A stretch of DNA of 36,340 nucleotides, from positions 1 to 36,340 of the forward strand of contig CAYVKE010000015.1 in assembly GCA_964451935.1 (NCBI GenBank), written 5' to 3'. Position numbers and translations under genes: made by a program. A model generated the notes under the pieces. That model searched no databases. It worked only from the letters and a program-made list of their open reading frames with translations, and was not told where the DNA came from. How positions within the stretch are numbered: the first letter of the stretch is position 1; each line of letters opens with the position of its first letter. This document shows, piece after piece, positions 16,034 to 23,035 of the stretch. Origin of the DNA: CALFXN01 sp964451935. Its GTDB lineage: Bacteria > Synergistota > Synergistia > Synergistales > Aminobacteriaceae.

Positions 16034-16042
16034 TGGTATGCT
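16034..16042 (+). promoter_or_regulatory. Extended -10 promoter placed for a leaderless transcript
   Basis: TGG TATGCT forms an extended -10 element whose last base is seven positions before the ATG at 16049, so transcription would start at or next to the A of the start codon. There is no Shine-Dalgarno sequence. An 11-bp palindrome, ACCACTGTGGT (16027-16037), overlaps the element and could be an operator. Confidence 0.45.
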
Positions 16043-16048
16043 GTCTTC

Positions 16049-16870
16049 ATGAACGGAACGGGAATCACCTCATACCGAACGGTCTTTCTTTCGGACATCC
16101 ATCTCGGAACGCGCTGGTGCCGGGCGAAGGAGCTGTGCGCGTTTCTTTCGGCGATACGGTGCGAACGGCTCTACCTCGTGGGCGACATCATCGACGGCTG
16201 GAAGCTCGGGAGGCGCCCCAAATGGCGGCGCGCGCACGACGATGTCCTGCGATGGCTGCTGAGAATGTCGAAGCGCATGGAGATCGTCTACATTCCGGGA
16301 AACCACGATACGTTCATGGACGCGTTCGACGGAAAACGCTTCGGGAGCATAAGCGTCCGGAAGGAAGCCGTCCACGAGAACGCGGACGGCCGGAGCTTCC
16401 TTGTCGTCCACGGGGATGAGTTCGATGCGGCCGTGCGGCGCCGGAAGTGGCTCGCGTGGTTCGGCGACCGGGCCTACCGCGCGACGCAGTGGATGAACGC
16501 GCTGCTCAACGCCATTCGTTCGTTCCTGGGTTTTGGCTACTGGTCCCTCTCGCAGTTCCTCAAGCAGAAGGTCAAGCGCGCGGTGATGCGCACCGGGCGC
16601 TTCGATGATGTCCTGGTCCGCTCGGCGTTGCGGCGCGGCGTCGACGGCGTCGTCTGCGGGCACATCCACAACCCGGTGATCCGAAACCTGCGCGGACTCG
16701 TGTATGCGAACTGCGGCGACTGGATCGAGAACTGTTCGGCGCTCGTAGAGCACTTCGACGGATCGATCGAGGTCGTCCGGTGGGGCCGGGAGCGAATAGC
16801 TCCGTGCGGGGACGTTGCGCCCGCGAGCGCGTCGTCCGCGGCTCGAAACGACCCTTCCGTCCCGGGGTAG
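16049..16870 (+). CDS. LpxH-like metallophosphoesterase (UDP-2,3-diacylglucosamine diphosphatase family)
   Basis: A 273-aa calcineurin-like phosphoesterase with all five metal blocks: LSDIHLG (14-20), GDIIDGW (45-51), GNHD (84-87), VVHGDEFD (119-126) and GHIHNP. LpxH relatives cleave UDP-2,3-diacylglucosamine to lipid X at the inner membrane during lipid A synthesis, and the ANCGDWIENCSALVE block near the C terminus is typical of the non-enterobacterial branch of that family. No other lipid A gene is adjacent, so the substrate is uncertain. The last 25 residues are low-complexity. The ATG at 16049 has no ribosome binding site but lies at the predicted transcription start, pointing to a leaderless mRNA. 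The gene is divergent from the serine hydrolase and convergent with the following alpha/beta hydrolase. Confidence 0.85.
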   Translation: MNGTGITSYRTVFLSDIHLGTRWCRAKELCAFLSAIRCERLYLVGDIIDGWKLGRRPKWRRAHDDVLRWLLRMSKRMEIVYIPGNHDTFMDAFDGKRFGSISVRKEAVHENADGRSFLVVHGDEFDAAVRRRKWLAWFGDRAYRATQWMNALLNAIRSFLGFGYWSLSQFLKQKVKRAVMRTGRFDDVLVRSALRRGVDGVVCGHIHNPVIRNLRGLVYANCGDWIENCSALVEHFDGSIEVVRWGRERIAPCGDVAPASASSAARNDPSVPG

Positions 16871-16966
16871 GGGGAAGCGCGAAAAGCCTCCGGGAACCTT
16901 TCGGAGACGGATCGGCGACTCCCTGAACCCGGAACGCGCCACGCATCCCTCCGTCGCTTCCGGAGG

Positions 16967-17003
16967 AAACGGGGCGTTGTCTGAATGCGACGCAGCCCCG
17001 TTT
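16967..17003. terminator. Possible bidirectional terminator between convergent genes
   Basis: AAACGGGGC (16967-16975) and GCCCCGTTT (16995-17003) form a 9-bp stem with A/T ends and a 19-base loop, between the phosphoesterase stop (16870) and the end of the leftward hydrolase (17015). The U runs are only three long on each strand. A smaller stem, CCTCCG/CGGAGG, lies just before it. Confidence 0.5.
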
Positions 17004-17014
17004 GCGCTTCCTCC

Positions 17015-17884
17015 CTACATCCCGATGACTCCGATATGCCGCATCCACCGGAGAACGGCTTCCGCGAGCGCGATGCGCCCCGAATCGAAGCCGTGTTCCT
17101 CGTCGAAAAGCTCCTCCGAGACGTGCGCTCCGTGCGAGGCGAGCGCGGCGACGAGCGGCCGGTGATGGTGCTCCGGGATGGAAGCGCTGTCGCGGAGCGC
17201 GCAGACAAGCAGGACGTCCTTTCCCGCGAGGGCGGGCGCGTGTTCGCAGATGTCCCACGAAGCGCCTCGGCGTTCGACCTCCCGCAGAAGGATGTCGTCG
17301 CTCGTTCCCTTGAGCGGAAGGACGCAGCCCCGGAACATCTCGCGGATGCCGTACGGATCCCCCGCGCCTTTCTTCAGGAGCGCGGCGACCGCTCCGAGGT
17401 TGTAGCCGGCGATGGAGCACGCGCTGCGGATCGCCGGATCCCCGGCGGCCGTCATCAGGGCGGCGAAGCCGCCGAGACTGTGCCCCATGATCACGAAACG
17501 CTCCGGATCGATGCGGAGCCGCGTTCGCCATTCGGCCGTCCGGAGCAGGCCGACGACAGAGCGGACGTCTTCGAGAACGTGCTCGAAGGCGTAGTCCCCA
17601 TCGCTCGCCCAGCATCCGCGGTAGTGGAACTGCACGACGGCGCAGCTCGCGCGCCGGAGCGTCTGGGCGAGATCCAGGTTCTTCTCGTTGCCGGGGAAGC
17701 CGTGAAGGAGCAGGACGCACGGGTGCGGCCCTTCGCCGGACGGAAGGTAGGCGATGCCGTAGAGGTGCTGTTCTCCGGTTTCGGGCGCGTACGTGACGCG
17801 GAAATCGCAGGCCTCCATTCTCGCCGGGAAGAGGGGATCCTTCGCCGGATCCTCCCGGATGGGGTCGTAACGGTCGTGGGACAT
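17015..17884 (-). CDS. Alpha/beta hydrolase (dienelactone hydrolase/S9-like esterase)
   Basis: A 289-aa cytoplasmic hydrolase with no signal peptide. LLLHGFPGNEKN (58-69) forms the oxyanion region, GHSLGG (134-139) places nucleophile S136, and EEHGFD near residue 263 supplies the histidine; the acid is probably D244 in CALRDSAS. The short YRGCWASDGDYAFEHVLEDV segment resembles the alpha/beta hydrolases annotated as prolyl-oligopeptidase-like. The substrate (ester, peptide or thioester) cannot be told. AAAGGAG lies eight bases before the ATG. It is monocistronic and divergent from an AbgA-like amidohydrolase. The shared upstream region holds a consensus TATAAT box and two perfect inverted repeats, suggesting joint control with the amidohydrolase. 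Confidence 0.85.
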   Translation of the reverse strand: MSHDRYDPIREDPAKDPLFPARMEACDFRVTYAPETGEQHLYGIAYLPSGEGPHPCVLLLHGFPGNEKNLDLAQTLRRASCAVVQFHYRGCWASDGDYAFEHVLEDVRSVVGLLRTAEWRTRLRIDPERFVIMGHSLGGFAALMTAAGDPAIRSACSIAGYNLGAVAALLKKGAGDPYGIREMFRGCVLPLKGTSDDILLREVERRGASWDICEHAPALAGKDVLLVCALRDSASIPEHHHRPLVAALASHGAHVSEELFDEEHGFDSGRIALAEAVLRWMRHIGVIGM

Positions 17885-17941
17885 CGCAACAGCTCCTTTC
17901 CGATTTGTTTCGGCGCGGCTCGAAGCGGCGCATCACAGCGG

Positions 17942-17963
17942 CGGAATGCGTCGAACCATTCCG
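17942..17963 (-). promoter_or_regulatory. Inverted repeat at the start of the hydrolase transcript
   Basis: CGGAATG (17942-17948) and CATTCCG (17957-17963) are exact inverted copies 8 bases apart. They fall at about +2 to +23 relative to the start predicted from the TATAAT box, a typical repressor operator position, or could form a leader hairpin. Confidence 0.45.
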
Positions 17964-17971
17964 TCCGGATG

Positions 17972-17977
17972 ATTATA
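17972..17977 (-). promoter_or_regulatory. Consensus -10 box for the alpha/beta hydrolase
   Basis: A perfect TATAAT on the minus strand with a predicted start near 17965. The -35 position (17995-18000, GCTTCA) is weak and is covered by a palindrome. Confidence 0.6.
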
Positions 17978-17987
17978 GTACCGCGCG

Positions 17988-18003
17988 GGCGCTTTGAAGC
18001 GCC
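17988..18003. promoter_or_regulatory. Palindrome between divergent promoters (candidate operator)
   Basis: GGCGCTT and AAGCGCC flank a two-base centre in a 16-bp dyad. It covers the -35 region of the leftward hydrolase promoter and ends 11 bases before the -35 box of the rightward amidohydrolase promoter, so one bound regulator could repress one side and act on the other. Confidence 0.5.
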
Positions 18004-18014
18004 GCATCTCCACG

Positions 18015-18043
18015 TTGCCCGGATTCCGTTCTGACGCTATGAT
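18015..18043 (+). promoter_or_regulatory. Promoter for the AbgA-like amidohydrolase
   Basis: TTGCCC at 18015-18020, a 17-base spacer, and TATGAT at 18038-18043. The predicted start near 18050 leaves a leader of about 83 bases before the ATG at 18133. Confidence 0.6.
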
Positions 18044-18132
18044 GCTTCCTGTGGAAAACAGCGGCGATGACGGCGAAGGAGGACGGATTCTTCCGGGCCG
18101 GTATTTCCTTTGGGAAAGGGGCTGTTCAGAAC

Positions 18133-19431
18133 ATGATCGACTGGGAAGCAATCGAAAAGGAAGCGATTCGCATCCGGCGGGACCTTCACACATACCCGGA
18201 AAGCGGATGGCTGGAGTTCCGGACGACGTCCGTCGCGGCGTCGATGCTTGAGAGCCTGGGGTACGAGGTCCGCACGGGGCTCGATGTGATCGAGCCGAAA
18301 TCCGTGATGGGACGCGCTCCGCAGGATGTGATCGAACGCAACATCGCCCGGGCGCTGGAGCAGGGGGCGGATCCGAAATGGATCGAACGCATGGACGGCT
18401 ACACGGGCGCGCTCGGGATTCTGGACACGGGGCGACCCGGTCCGACCGTGGCCTTCCGGTTCGACATCGACTGCGTGGATGTCGCGGAGACGCAGGATCC
18501 GGATCACCGGCCCCGGAAAGAGGGGTTCGCGTCCGTGAACCCGGGCTGGATGCACGCCTGCGGGCACGACGCGCACACGGCCATGGGGCTGATGCTCGCG
18601 CGCGTGCTGATGGAGGAGAAGGACGAACTTTGCGGGAAGATCCTGATTATCTTTCAGCCCGCCGAAGAGGGGGTCCGCGGCGCGCCCGCCATGGTGGACC
18701 GGGGAATTCTGCTCGACGTCGATGCGCTCGTCGCGATCCACATCGGCGGCGGAATCCCGTCCGGAACGGTCACGACGGGGTGTCACGGCTTCCTGTGCAC
18801 GACGAAGTTCGACGTGACCTATACGGGCGTCTCGACGCACGCGGCCGGCTCCCCGCAGGAGGGGCGCAACGCGCTGCTCGCGGCGGCCACGGCGGCCCTG
18901 AATCTTCACGCCATCGCGCCGCACAGCGACGGGCGCACGCGCATCAACGTCGGCGTCCTGAACGCGGGAACGGGCCGGAACGTCATCCCTGGCGTCGCCT
19001 ACATGAAGGCCGAGACCCGGGGGGACAACGACGAGGTCGCCTCCTACGTGTACGACCGCGCGATGGCCGTCGTGAAGGGCAGCGCCGAGGTCTACGGCGT
19101 CCGTTGCGAGGTCGTCAAGACCGGAGCCGCCATCTCGGCGGACAGCAACTTCGTCCTGCGGGAGATCATCCGCGACGCGCTCCAGGGGATCCCCGGAATC
19201 ACGAACCTTCAGATGGACGGAGACGCGCTCGGCAGCGACGACGCGACGTGGATGATGCGGGCGGTTCAGGACCGCGGCGGCGTCGCGACCTATATGCGCC
19301 TTGGGTCCAACACGGGCGTCGGGCATCACAACGATCATTTCGACGTCGACGAGGCGACGCTCGTGACGGGTGTCCGGTGCCTCGAAGCGATCGTGCGCAG
19401 GGGAGCGCGGTTCCTTCACAGGAAGGGATAA
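18133..19431 (+). CDS. M20 amidohydrolase, p-aminobenzoyl-glutamate hydrolase subunit A-like
   Basis: A 432-aa metal-dependent hydrolase of the M20D group. HACGHDAHTAMGL (141-153) and FQPAEEG (174-180) supply metal ligands (C143, H145, E178/E179), and H20 in DLHTYPESG matches the N-terminal family block. The segment between DTGRPGPTVAFRFDIDCVDV and the HACGHD motif is AbgA-like rather than HipO-like, and the length equals E. coli AbgA (about 436). Such enzymes release glutamate or other amino acids from N-acyl conjugates. AbgA normally pairs with AbgB, which is not here, so the true substrate may differ. ATG 18133 has AAAGGGG 11 bases upstream; an upstream ATG at 18067 has no ribosome site. 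It is divergent from an alpha/beta hydrolase. Confidence 0.87.
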   Translation: MIDWEAIEKEAIRIRRDLHTYPESGWLEFRTTSVAASMLESLGYEVRTGLDVIEPKSVMGRAPQDVIERNIARALEQGADPKWIERMDGYTGALGILDTGRPGPTVAFRFDIDCVDVAETQDPDHRPRKEGFASVNPGWMHACGHDAHTAMGLMLARVLMEEKDELCGKILIIFQPAEEGVRGAPAMVDRGILLDVDALVAIHIGGGIPSGTVTTGCHGFLCTTKFDVTYTGVSTHAAGSPQEGRNALLAAATAALNLHAIAPHSDGRTRINVGVLNAGTGRNVIPGVAYMKAETRGDNDEVASYVYDRAMAVVKGSAEVYGVRCEVVKTGAAISADSNFVLREIIRDALQGIPGITNLQMDGDALGSDDATWMMRAVQDRGGVATYMRLGSNTGVGHHNDHFDVDEATLVTGVRCLEAIVRRGARFLHRKG

Positions 19432-19473
19432 CGGCGCGACGGAAGCGTTGCGGCCGGAAGCGGGGGAGTAAAG

Positions 19474-20148
19474 ATGTCGGATCGAAAACAGGGGGCGCCT
19501 CGGGCGCTGCTGCTTCGAAAGGGCGCCGGAGACGGCGGAGACGAGGCGCGGCGGGAGCGTCCGGAGGCGCACGGCGAGGTCGTCGCGTGGGAGGTTCTCG
19601 TCCCGATCGTGACGAACCCGTGCATCATCGGGGACGTTGTGATGTTCTCGTGCATGGCGTTCGCCTTTCCTGCGGCCGTGATTCCGGTCGCAGCGAACTT
19701 CCTCGGGTATGCTCCGACGCGTCCGGGACTGTTGGCGTTCTTCGGGCTGCTCGGGATCATCATCGGGGCCTTCGACGCAGCCTATCTGCTCTTCTCGCTT
19801 CTCGGGCTGCAGAACCGCTTCGTCGCCCGCTTCGTCCTGAACAACAAGGGGGTCTCGATGGAGAACGGGCGTCTCGAACGGGGATCGTCGCTCGGGCTGT
19901 CTTTCGGGCAGGCGCTCTCCGTACGGATGTTTCCGCTCCCTGCGGGCGTCAGGGTAGGGTACAAGACATCCAAGTGGCTTCCCTGGGATCGTTTCCGGAA
20001 GGCGGTCGCCCATGACGGGATCGGCGTCGTCTCCCTTTCGTCGGGACTGCTTCCGCTGATCCGGCTCTATTGCGCCGACGAGGCGACGTTCCGGAAGGCG
20101 GCCGCCTTCGCGGCCGACCGGATCGAACGGACGCGAAAACGCGCGTGA
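19474..20148 (+). CDS. Unknown membrane protein with two membrane segments
   Basis: A 224-aa protein that I do not recognise. A charged N-terminal stretch (1-40) precedes two hydrophobic segments (about 51-78 and 84-112), then a cytoplasmic domain of about 110 residues beginning ARFVLNNKGVSMENGRLERG. The alternation of short strands ending in a helix (ATFRKAAAFAADRIERTRK) resembles the YcxB/bacterial PH-like fold that often follows two membrane helices; this is a suggestion only. GGGGGAG lies five bases before the ATG. It begins 42 bases after the AbgA-like gene on the same strand and is probably cotranscribed with it. Its stop is followed by a terminator shared with the convergent DUF486 gene. 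Confidence 0.75.
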   Translation: MSDRKQGAPRALLLRKGAGDGGDEARRERPEAHGEVVAWEVLVPIVTNPCIIGDVVMFSCMAFAFPAAVIPVAANFLGYAPTRPGLLAFFGLLGIIIGAFDAAYLLFSLLGLQNRFVARFVLNNKGVSMENGRLERGSSLGLSFGQALSVRMFPLPAGVRVGYKTSKWLPWDRFRKAVAHDGIGVVSLSSGLLPLIRLYCADEATFRKAAAFAADRIERTRKRA

Positions 20149-20192
20149 GCGGGCGAACGCGGCTCTTTCCGCTCCGCCGGGAACGCTCGTAC

Positions 20193-20230
20193 AAAAACGC
20201 CCCTTGCGCGTGGTTCGCGCAGGGGGCGTT
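20193..20230 (-). terminator. Rho-independent terminator of the DUF486 gene
   Basis: A 15-bp stem (AACGCCCCTTGCGCG with CGCGCAGGGGGCGTT, one G-U pair) closes a TGGTT loop. On the minus strand it runs into TTTTTGT. It ends the leftward DUF486 gene and may also slow rightward transcription from the gene ending at 20148. Confidence 0.85.
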
Positions 20231-20285
20231 GTCGTCTCGACGATATCGTGTCGCGGGATTCCCGTTCCGTTCGTTCCCGGGCGAA

Positions 20286-20639
20286 TCAGGCGCCCGCGCC
20301 GACCCCCCGGAACATGAAGTACGCGGCTCCGGCCATGCACAGTCCCGCCCAGACGAAATCCATCGTTACGCGTTCGCGCATGTACAGGACGCTGAAGCCA
20401 GCGAAGACGCACATCGTGATGACTTCCTGCATGACCTTGAGCTGTCCGAGGGAAAAGAAGGAGTTCCCGATGCGGTTTGCGGGAACCTGGAGGCAGTATT
20501 CGAGGAAGGCGACGCCCCAACTCACGAGAATGGCGATGATGATCGGTTTGGAGCGCATATCCTTGAGGTGCCCGTACCACGCGTAGGTCATGAAGATATT
20601 CGAGAAAACGAGGAGCACGATCGGCAAAACCCGCTGCAC
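20286..20639 (-). CDS. DUF486/DMT-family small membrane protein
   Basis: A 117-aa integral membrane protein with four hydrophobic segments. Conserved DUF486 blocks are present: FSNIFMTYAWYGHLK, SWGVAFLEYCLQVPANRIG, and FSLGQLKVMQEVITM. The family belongs to the drug/metabolite transporter group by fold, but no substrate is established. The open frame continues upstream of residue 1 with non-membrane sequence, so I place the start at GTG 20639, eight bases after GGAAGAGAG; family members are about 110-118 aa. It is transcribed alone, with a terminator just downstream and an extended -10 element upstream. It is divergent from the zinc alcohol dehydrogenase. Confidence 0.85.
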   Translation of the reverse strand: MQRVLPIVLLVFSNIFMTYAWYGHLKDMRSKPIIIAILVSWGVAFLEYCLQVPANRIGNSFFSLGQLKVMQEVITMCVFAGFSVLYMRERVTMDFVWAGLCMAGAAYFMFRGVGAGA

Positions 20640-20722
20640 AGCTATCACTCTCTTCCGGAAAATACGGTCCGGCGGGACGGCCGGATTCGTTCCGCGCGTC
20701 CGTTCGGATCGCGCAGAAACGT

Positions 20723-20731
20723 ATGATATCA
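20723..20731 (-). promoter_or_regulatory. Extended -10 promoter for the DUF486 gene
   Basis: TGA TATCAT on the minus strand, predicted start near 20716, about 77 bases before the GTG start. No clear -35 box. Confidence 0.4.
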
Positions 20732-20846
20732 AAAAGGAACGTCCGGCAGAAGGCCCGGAACGATGTCTTCGGGAAAGTCGCTTTTCACATTCCGGCGCGG
20801 AAAAAACGATTTGTGTGTTCCGCTGAATAGAACGCATTGCCGTTCC

Positions 20847-20876
20847 GTGACGATTCTCCGAATTCTCTGCTACAAT
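20847..20876 (+). promoter_or_regulatory. Promoter of the hexonate catabolic operon
   Basis: GTGACG (20847-20852), an 18-base spacer and TACAAT (20871-20876), with TGC just before the -10 box (extended -10). The predicted start near 20883 leaves a leader of about 32 bases to the GTG at 20915. Confidence 0.55.
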
Positions 20877-20914
20877 GCTGGTGCACAAACCAACATGCCA
20901 GGGGAGGGGTCGTC

Positions 20915-21931
20915 GTGCGAGCCATTGAAGCAACAAGACCCGGGGAACTCCGGGTCGTCGATCGGGAGCCGCCCCGTGAGCCGCAGGCGGGACACGTTCT
21001 CGTCCGTATTCGCGCGATGGGAATCTGCGGATCGGATATCCATATCCTTCACGGACAGAATCCCTTCGCCACGTATCCCCGGATCATCGGGCACGAAGCC
21101 GCAGGAGAGGTCCTCGCCGTCGCGTCCGACGTGACGGCCGTATCGCCTGGAGACAGGGTCGTCGTCGATCCCGTCATCTCCTGCGGCGAGTGCCCCGCGT
21201 GCCGGATCGGCCGTCAGAACGTCTGCTCGCGTTTGCAGGTCCGGGGCGTCCACACGGACGGAATGGCGCGCGAACAGCTGCTGCTTCCCGCGTCCTGCCT
21301 TCACGTCTTCCGGAAGGACCTCCCGTTCGAGACGGCCGTCCTCTGCGAGCCGTTCACGATCGCGGCGGAGACGCTCTGGCGCGGCCGCGTGACCGGCGCG
21401 GATACGCTGTTGCTCTTCGGCGCCGGGCCGATCGGGCAGGTGATCCTTCAGGGGGCGCGGCGCCTCGGAGCGAAGGTTCTCGTGACGGATATCGTTCCGG
21501 AGCGCCTCGATCTCGCGAAGTGCATGGGGGCGTCGGACGCGTTCGATTCCTCGAAAGAGGGGCTTCGCGAATGGGTGCGCTCCTCGACCGGCGGGGTCGG
21601 ACCGTCGGTGACCGTCGACGCCGTCGGACGGGCGGATATTTTCGAGCTGGCGGTCGAGATGGCCGCCCCGGCCGGCCGGATCGTCGTTCTGGGCTTCGGC
21701 CCGGAGCCGTCGCGGATCGCCGAGAGGTCGATCACGGCCAGGGAGCTTGATATCCTGGGGTCCCGGCTTCACAACGACAAGTTTCCGGAAGCGCTCGGCT
21801 GGATCGAACGGGGAGAGGTGAACCCGCGCGCCCTCGTTTCGCACACCTTCCGGATGGAGGAAGTCGAAAAGGCGATCGATCTGATCGAGCACGCTCCGCG
21901 CGAGACGTGCAAGGTAATCCTGACGTTCTGA
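20915..21931 (+). CDS. Zinc-dependent alcohol dehydrogenase, L-gulonate/L-galactonate 5-dehydrogenase-like
   Basis: A 338-aa medium-chain dehydrogenase. Catalytic zinc ligands C38 (GICGSD), H60 and E61 (GHEAAGE), structural zinc cysteines C90, C93, C96 and C104, and the NAD motif GAGPIG (169-174) with D192 favouring NAD are all visible. Relatives RspB, LgoD and YjmD oxidise hexonates such as L-gulonate or L-galactonate to a keto-hexuronate. The same transcription unit encodes a TRAP transporter, an SDR and UxuA, so L-gulonate to D-fructuronate is a good guess; sorbitol or threonine dehydrogenase activity cannot be excluded. The start is GTG 20915, five bases after GGGGAGGGG; the upstream frame has no coding character. 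First gene of the operon. Confidence 0.85.
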   Translation: MRAIEATRPGELRVVDREPPREPQAGHVLVRIRAMGICGSDIHILHGQNPFATYPRIIGHEAAGEVLAVASDVTAVSPGDRVVVDPVISCGECPACRIGRQNVCSRLQVRGVHTDGMAREQLLLPASCLHVFRKDLPFETAVLCEPFTIAAETLWRGRVTGADTLLLFGAGPIGQVILQGARRLGAKVLVTDIVPERLDLAKCMGASDAFDSSKEGLREWVRSSTGGVGPSVTVDAVGRADIFELAVEMAAPAGRIVVLGFGPEPSRIAERSITARELDILGSRLHNDKFPEALGWIERGEVNPRALVSHTFRMEEVEKAIDLIEHAPRETCKVILTF

Positions 21932-21960
21932 CGCATCGGACGTCCTTTGCGAGGCAATCC

Positions 21961-21979
21961 CCCCGCCCGAAGGGCGGGG
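21961..21979 (+). other. GC-rich hairpin before dctP
   Basis: CCCCGCCC and GGGCGGGG form a perfect 8-bp stem around a GAA loop, 30 bases after the dehydrogenase stop and just before the dctP ribosome site. No U run follows. It is likely an RNA-stability or processing element protecting the binding-protein message. Confidence 0.6.
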
Positions 21980-21999
21980 CATTCGAAGGAGGGAACAGG

Positions 22000-22974
22000 A
22001 TGAAGAAACTGGGTATCGTACTGCTTGCGCTTTCCGTTTTCGTTTCGTTCGCGTCCGCGGCGTTGGCGGCCGACAAGATCGTCCTCAAGTTCGGACATCT
22101 TGCCGATGAGAAGAACACCTGGCATCTCGGCGCCCTGAAGTTCAAGGAACTCGTCGAGAAGAATTCCGGCGGCCGTATCGAAGTCAAGATCTACCCGAAC
22201 GAGCAGCTCGGCAAGGAAAAGGATCTCGTGACCTCCATCCAGACCGGAACGGCGGATATGGGAATCTTCGGCGAGACCCTGACCACGTTCGGCGCGGACA
22301 AGACCATCTTCATGGCGACCCCCTACCTGCTTCGGGACGCCGCGCATCTTCACAAGGTCGCCGGCGGCGAGATGGGCAAGGAGATCGAGGCCCAGGTTCT
22401 CGAAAAGGCGAAGCTCCGGGTGCTCGGCTACATGGAGCGCGGTCCCCGCGAACTGACCTCCAGCCGCGCCGTGAAGACCCCCGACGATCTGAAGGGCATG
22501 AAGATCCGCCTTCCGAACGTCCCGATCTTCCTCGCGGCGTGGGAAGCCCTCGGCGCGAAGCCGATCCCGATGGCGTTCTCCGAGGTGTTCACGAGCCTGC
22601 AGCAGGGGACCATCGAGGGACAGGAGAACCCGTACGCGCTGATCGCGAGCGCGCACTTCTACGAGGTCCAGAAGTACCTCAACAAGACATCCCACGTGCG
22701 CGGCTGGATCTATGTCTGCATCGGCGAGAAGCGTTTCGCGTCCCTGCCCGATGACCTCAAGAAGGTCGTCCTCGATGCGGGCAAGGAGATGCAGGCGTAC
22801 GAGAACAAGCTCTTCCTCGAAGAGGAGGGCAAACTCGAAAAGCTCCTGAAGGAAAAGATGACGTTCGTCGACGTCGATCAGGCGGCGTTCGCGAAAATCG
22901 CGAGCGAAGCGGTCCTGAAGAATCTGAACGACAGCCAGAAAGAGATGTACAAGAAGATCCAGGCAGTGAAATAG
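22000..22974 (+). CDS. dctP: TRAP transporter substrate-binding protein (DctP family)
   Basis: A 324-aa periplasmic binding protein. A signal peptide (MKKLGIVLLALSVFVSFASA, cleavage near ALA-A at residues 22-24) precedes the DctP fold. Family marks include LKFGHLADEKNTWHLGALKF, RIEVKIYPNEQLG, LRVLGYMERGPRELTSS, RAVKTPDDLKGMKIRLP and the conserved EGQENPYAL. The arginine in KIRLP normally salt-bridges a substrate carboxylate, so the ligand is an organic acid. Together with DctQ and DctM it forms a sodium-driven importer. AAGGAGGG lies six bases before the ATG. Strong hairpins lie on both sides of the gene, likely raising its expression over the membrane subunits. The gene context suggests a hexonate or hexuronate ligand. 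Confidence 0.93.
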   Translation: MKKLGIVLLALSVFVSFASAALAADKIVLKFGHLADEKNTWHLGALKFKELVEKNSGGRIEVKIYPNEQLGKEKDLVTSIQTGTADMGIFGETLTTFGADKTIFMATPYLLRDAAHLHKVAGGEMGKEIEAQVLEKAKLRVLGYMERGPRELTSSRAVKTPDDLKGMKIRLPNVPIFLAAWEALGAKPIPMAFSEVFTSLQQGTIEGQENPYALIASAHFYEVQKYLNKTSHVRGWIYVCIGEKRFASLPDDLKKVVLDAGKEMQAYENKLFLEEEGKLEKLLKEKMTFVDVDQAAFAKIASEAVLKNLNDSQKEMYKKIQAVK

Positions 22975-22985
22975 CGAAACGGACG

Positions 22986-23017
22986 CCGCGGGCGCCGCGA
23001 TACGGCGGCGCCCGCGG
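22986..23017 (+). other. 13-bp hairpin after dctP
   Basis: CCGCGGGCGCCGC and GCGGCGCCCGCGG form a perfect 13-bp stem with a 6-base loop between dctP and dctQ. There is no U run, so it is more likely a 3'-end stabiliser or partial terminator that sets the binding protein above the permease. Confidence 0.65.
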
Positions 23018-23035
23018 TCGTTGCGGGAGGTGCGA

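Noticed and set aside
18037..20580. An 847-codon leftward open frame across the AbgA-like gene
   Set aside because: It opposes a gene with an intact M20 signature and reads as His/Arg/Asp-rich shadow. Only the DUF486 segment, in a different leftward frame, is real.
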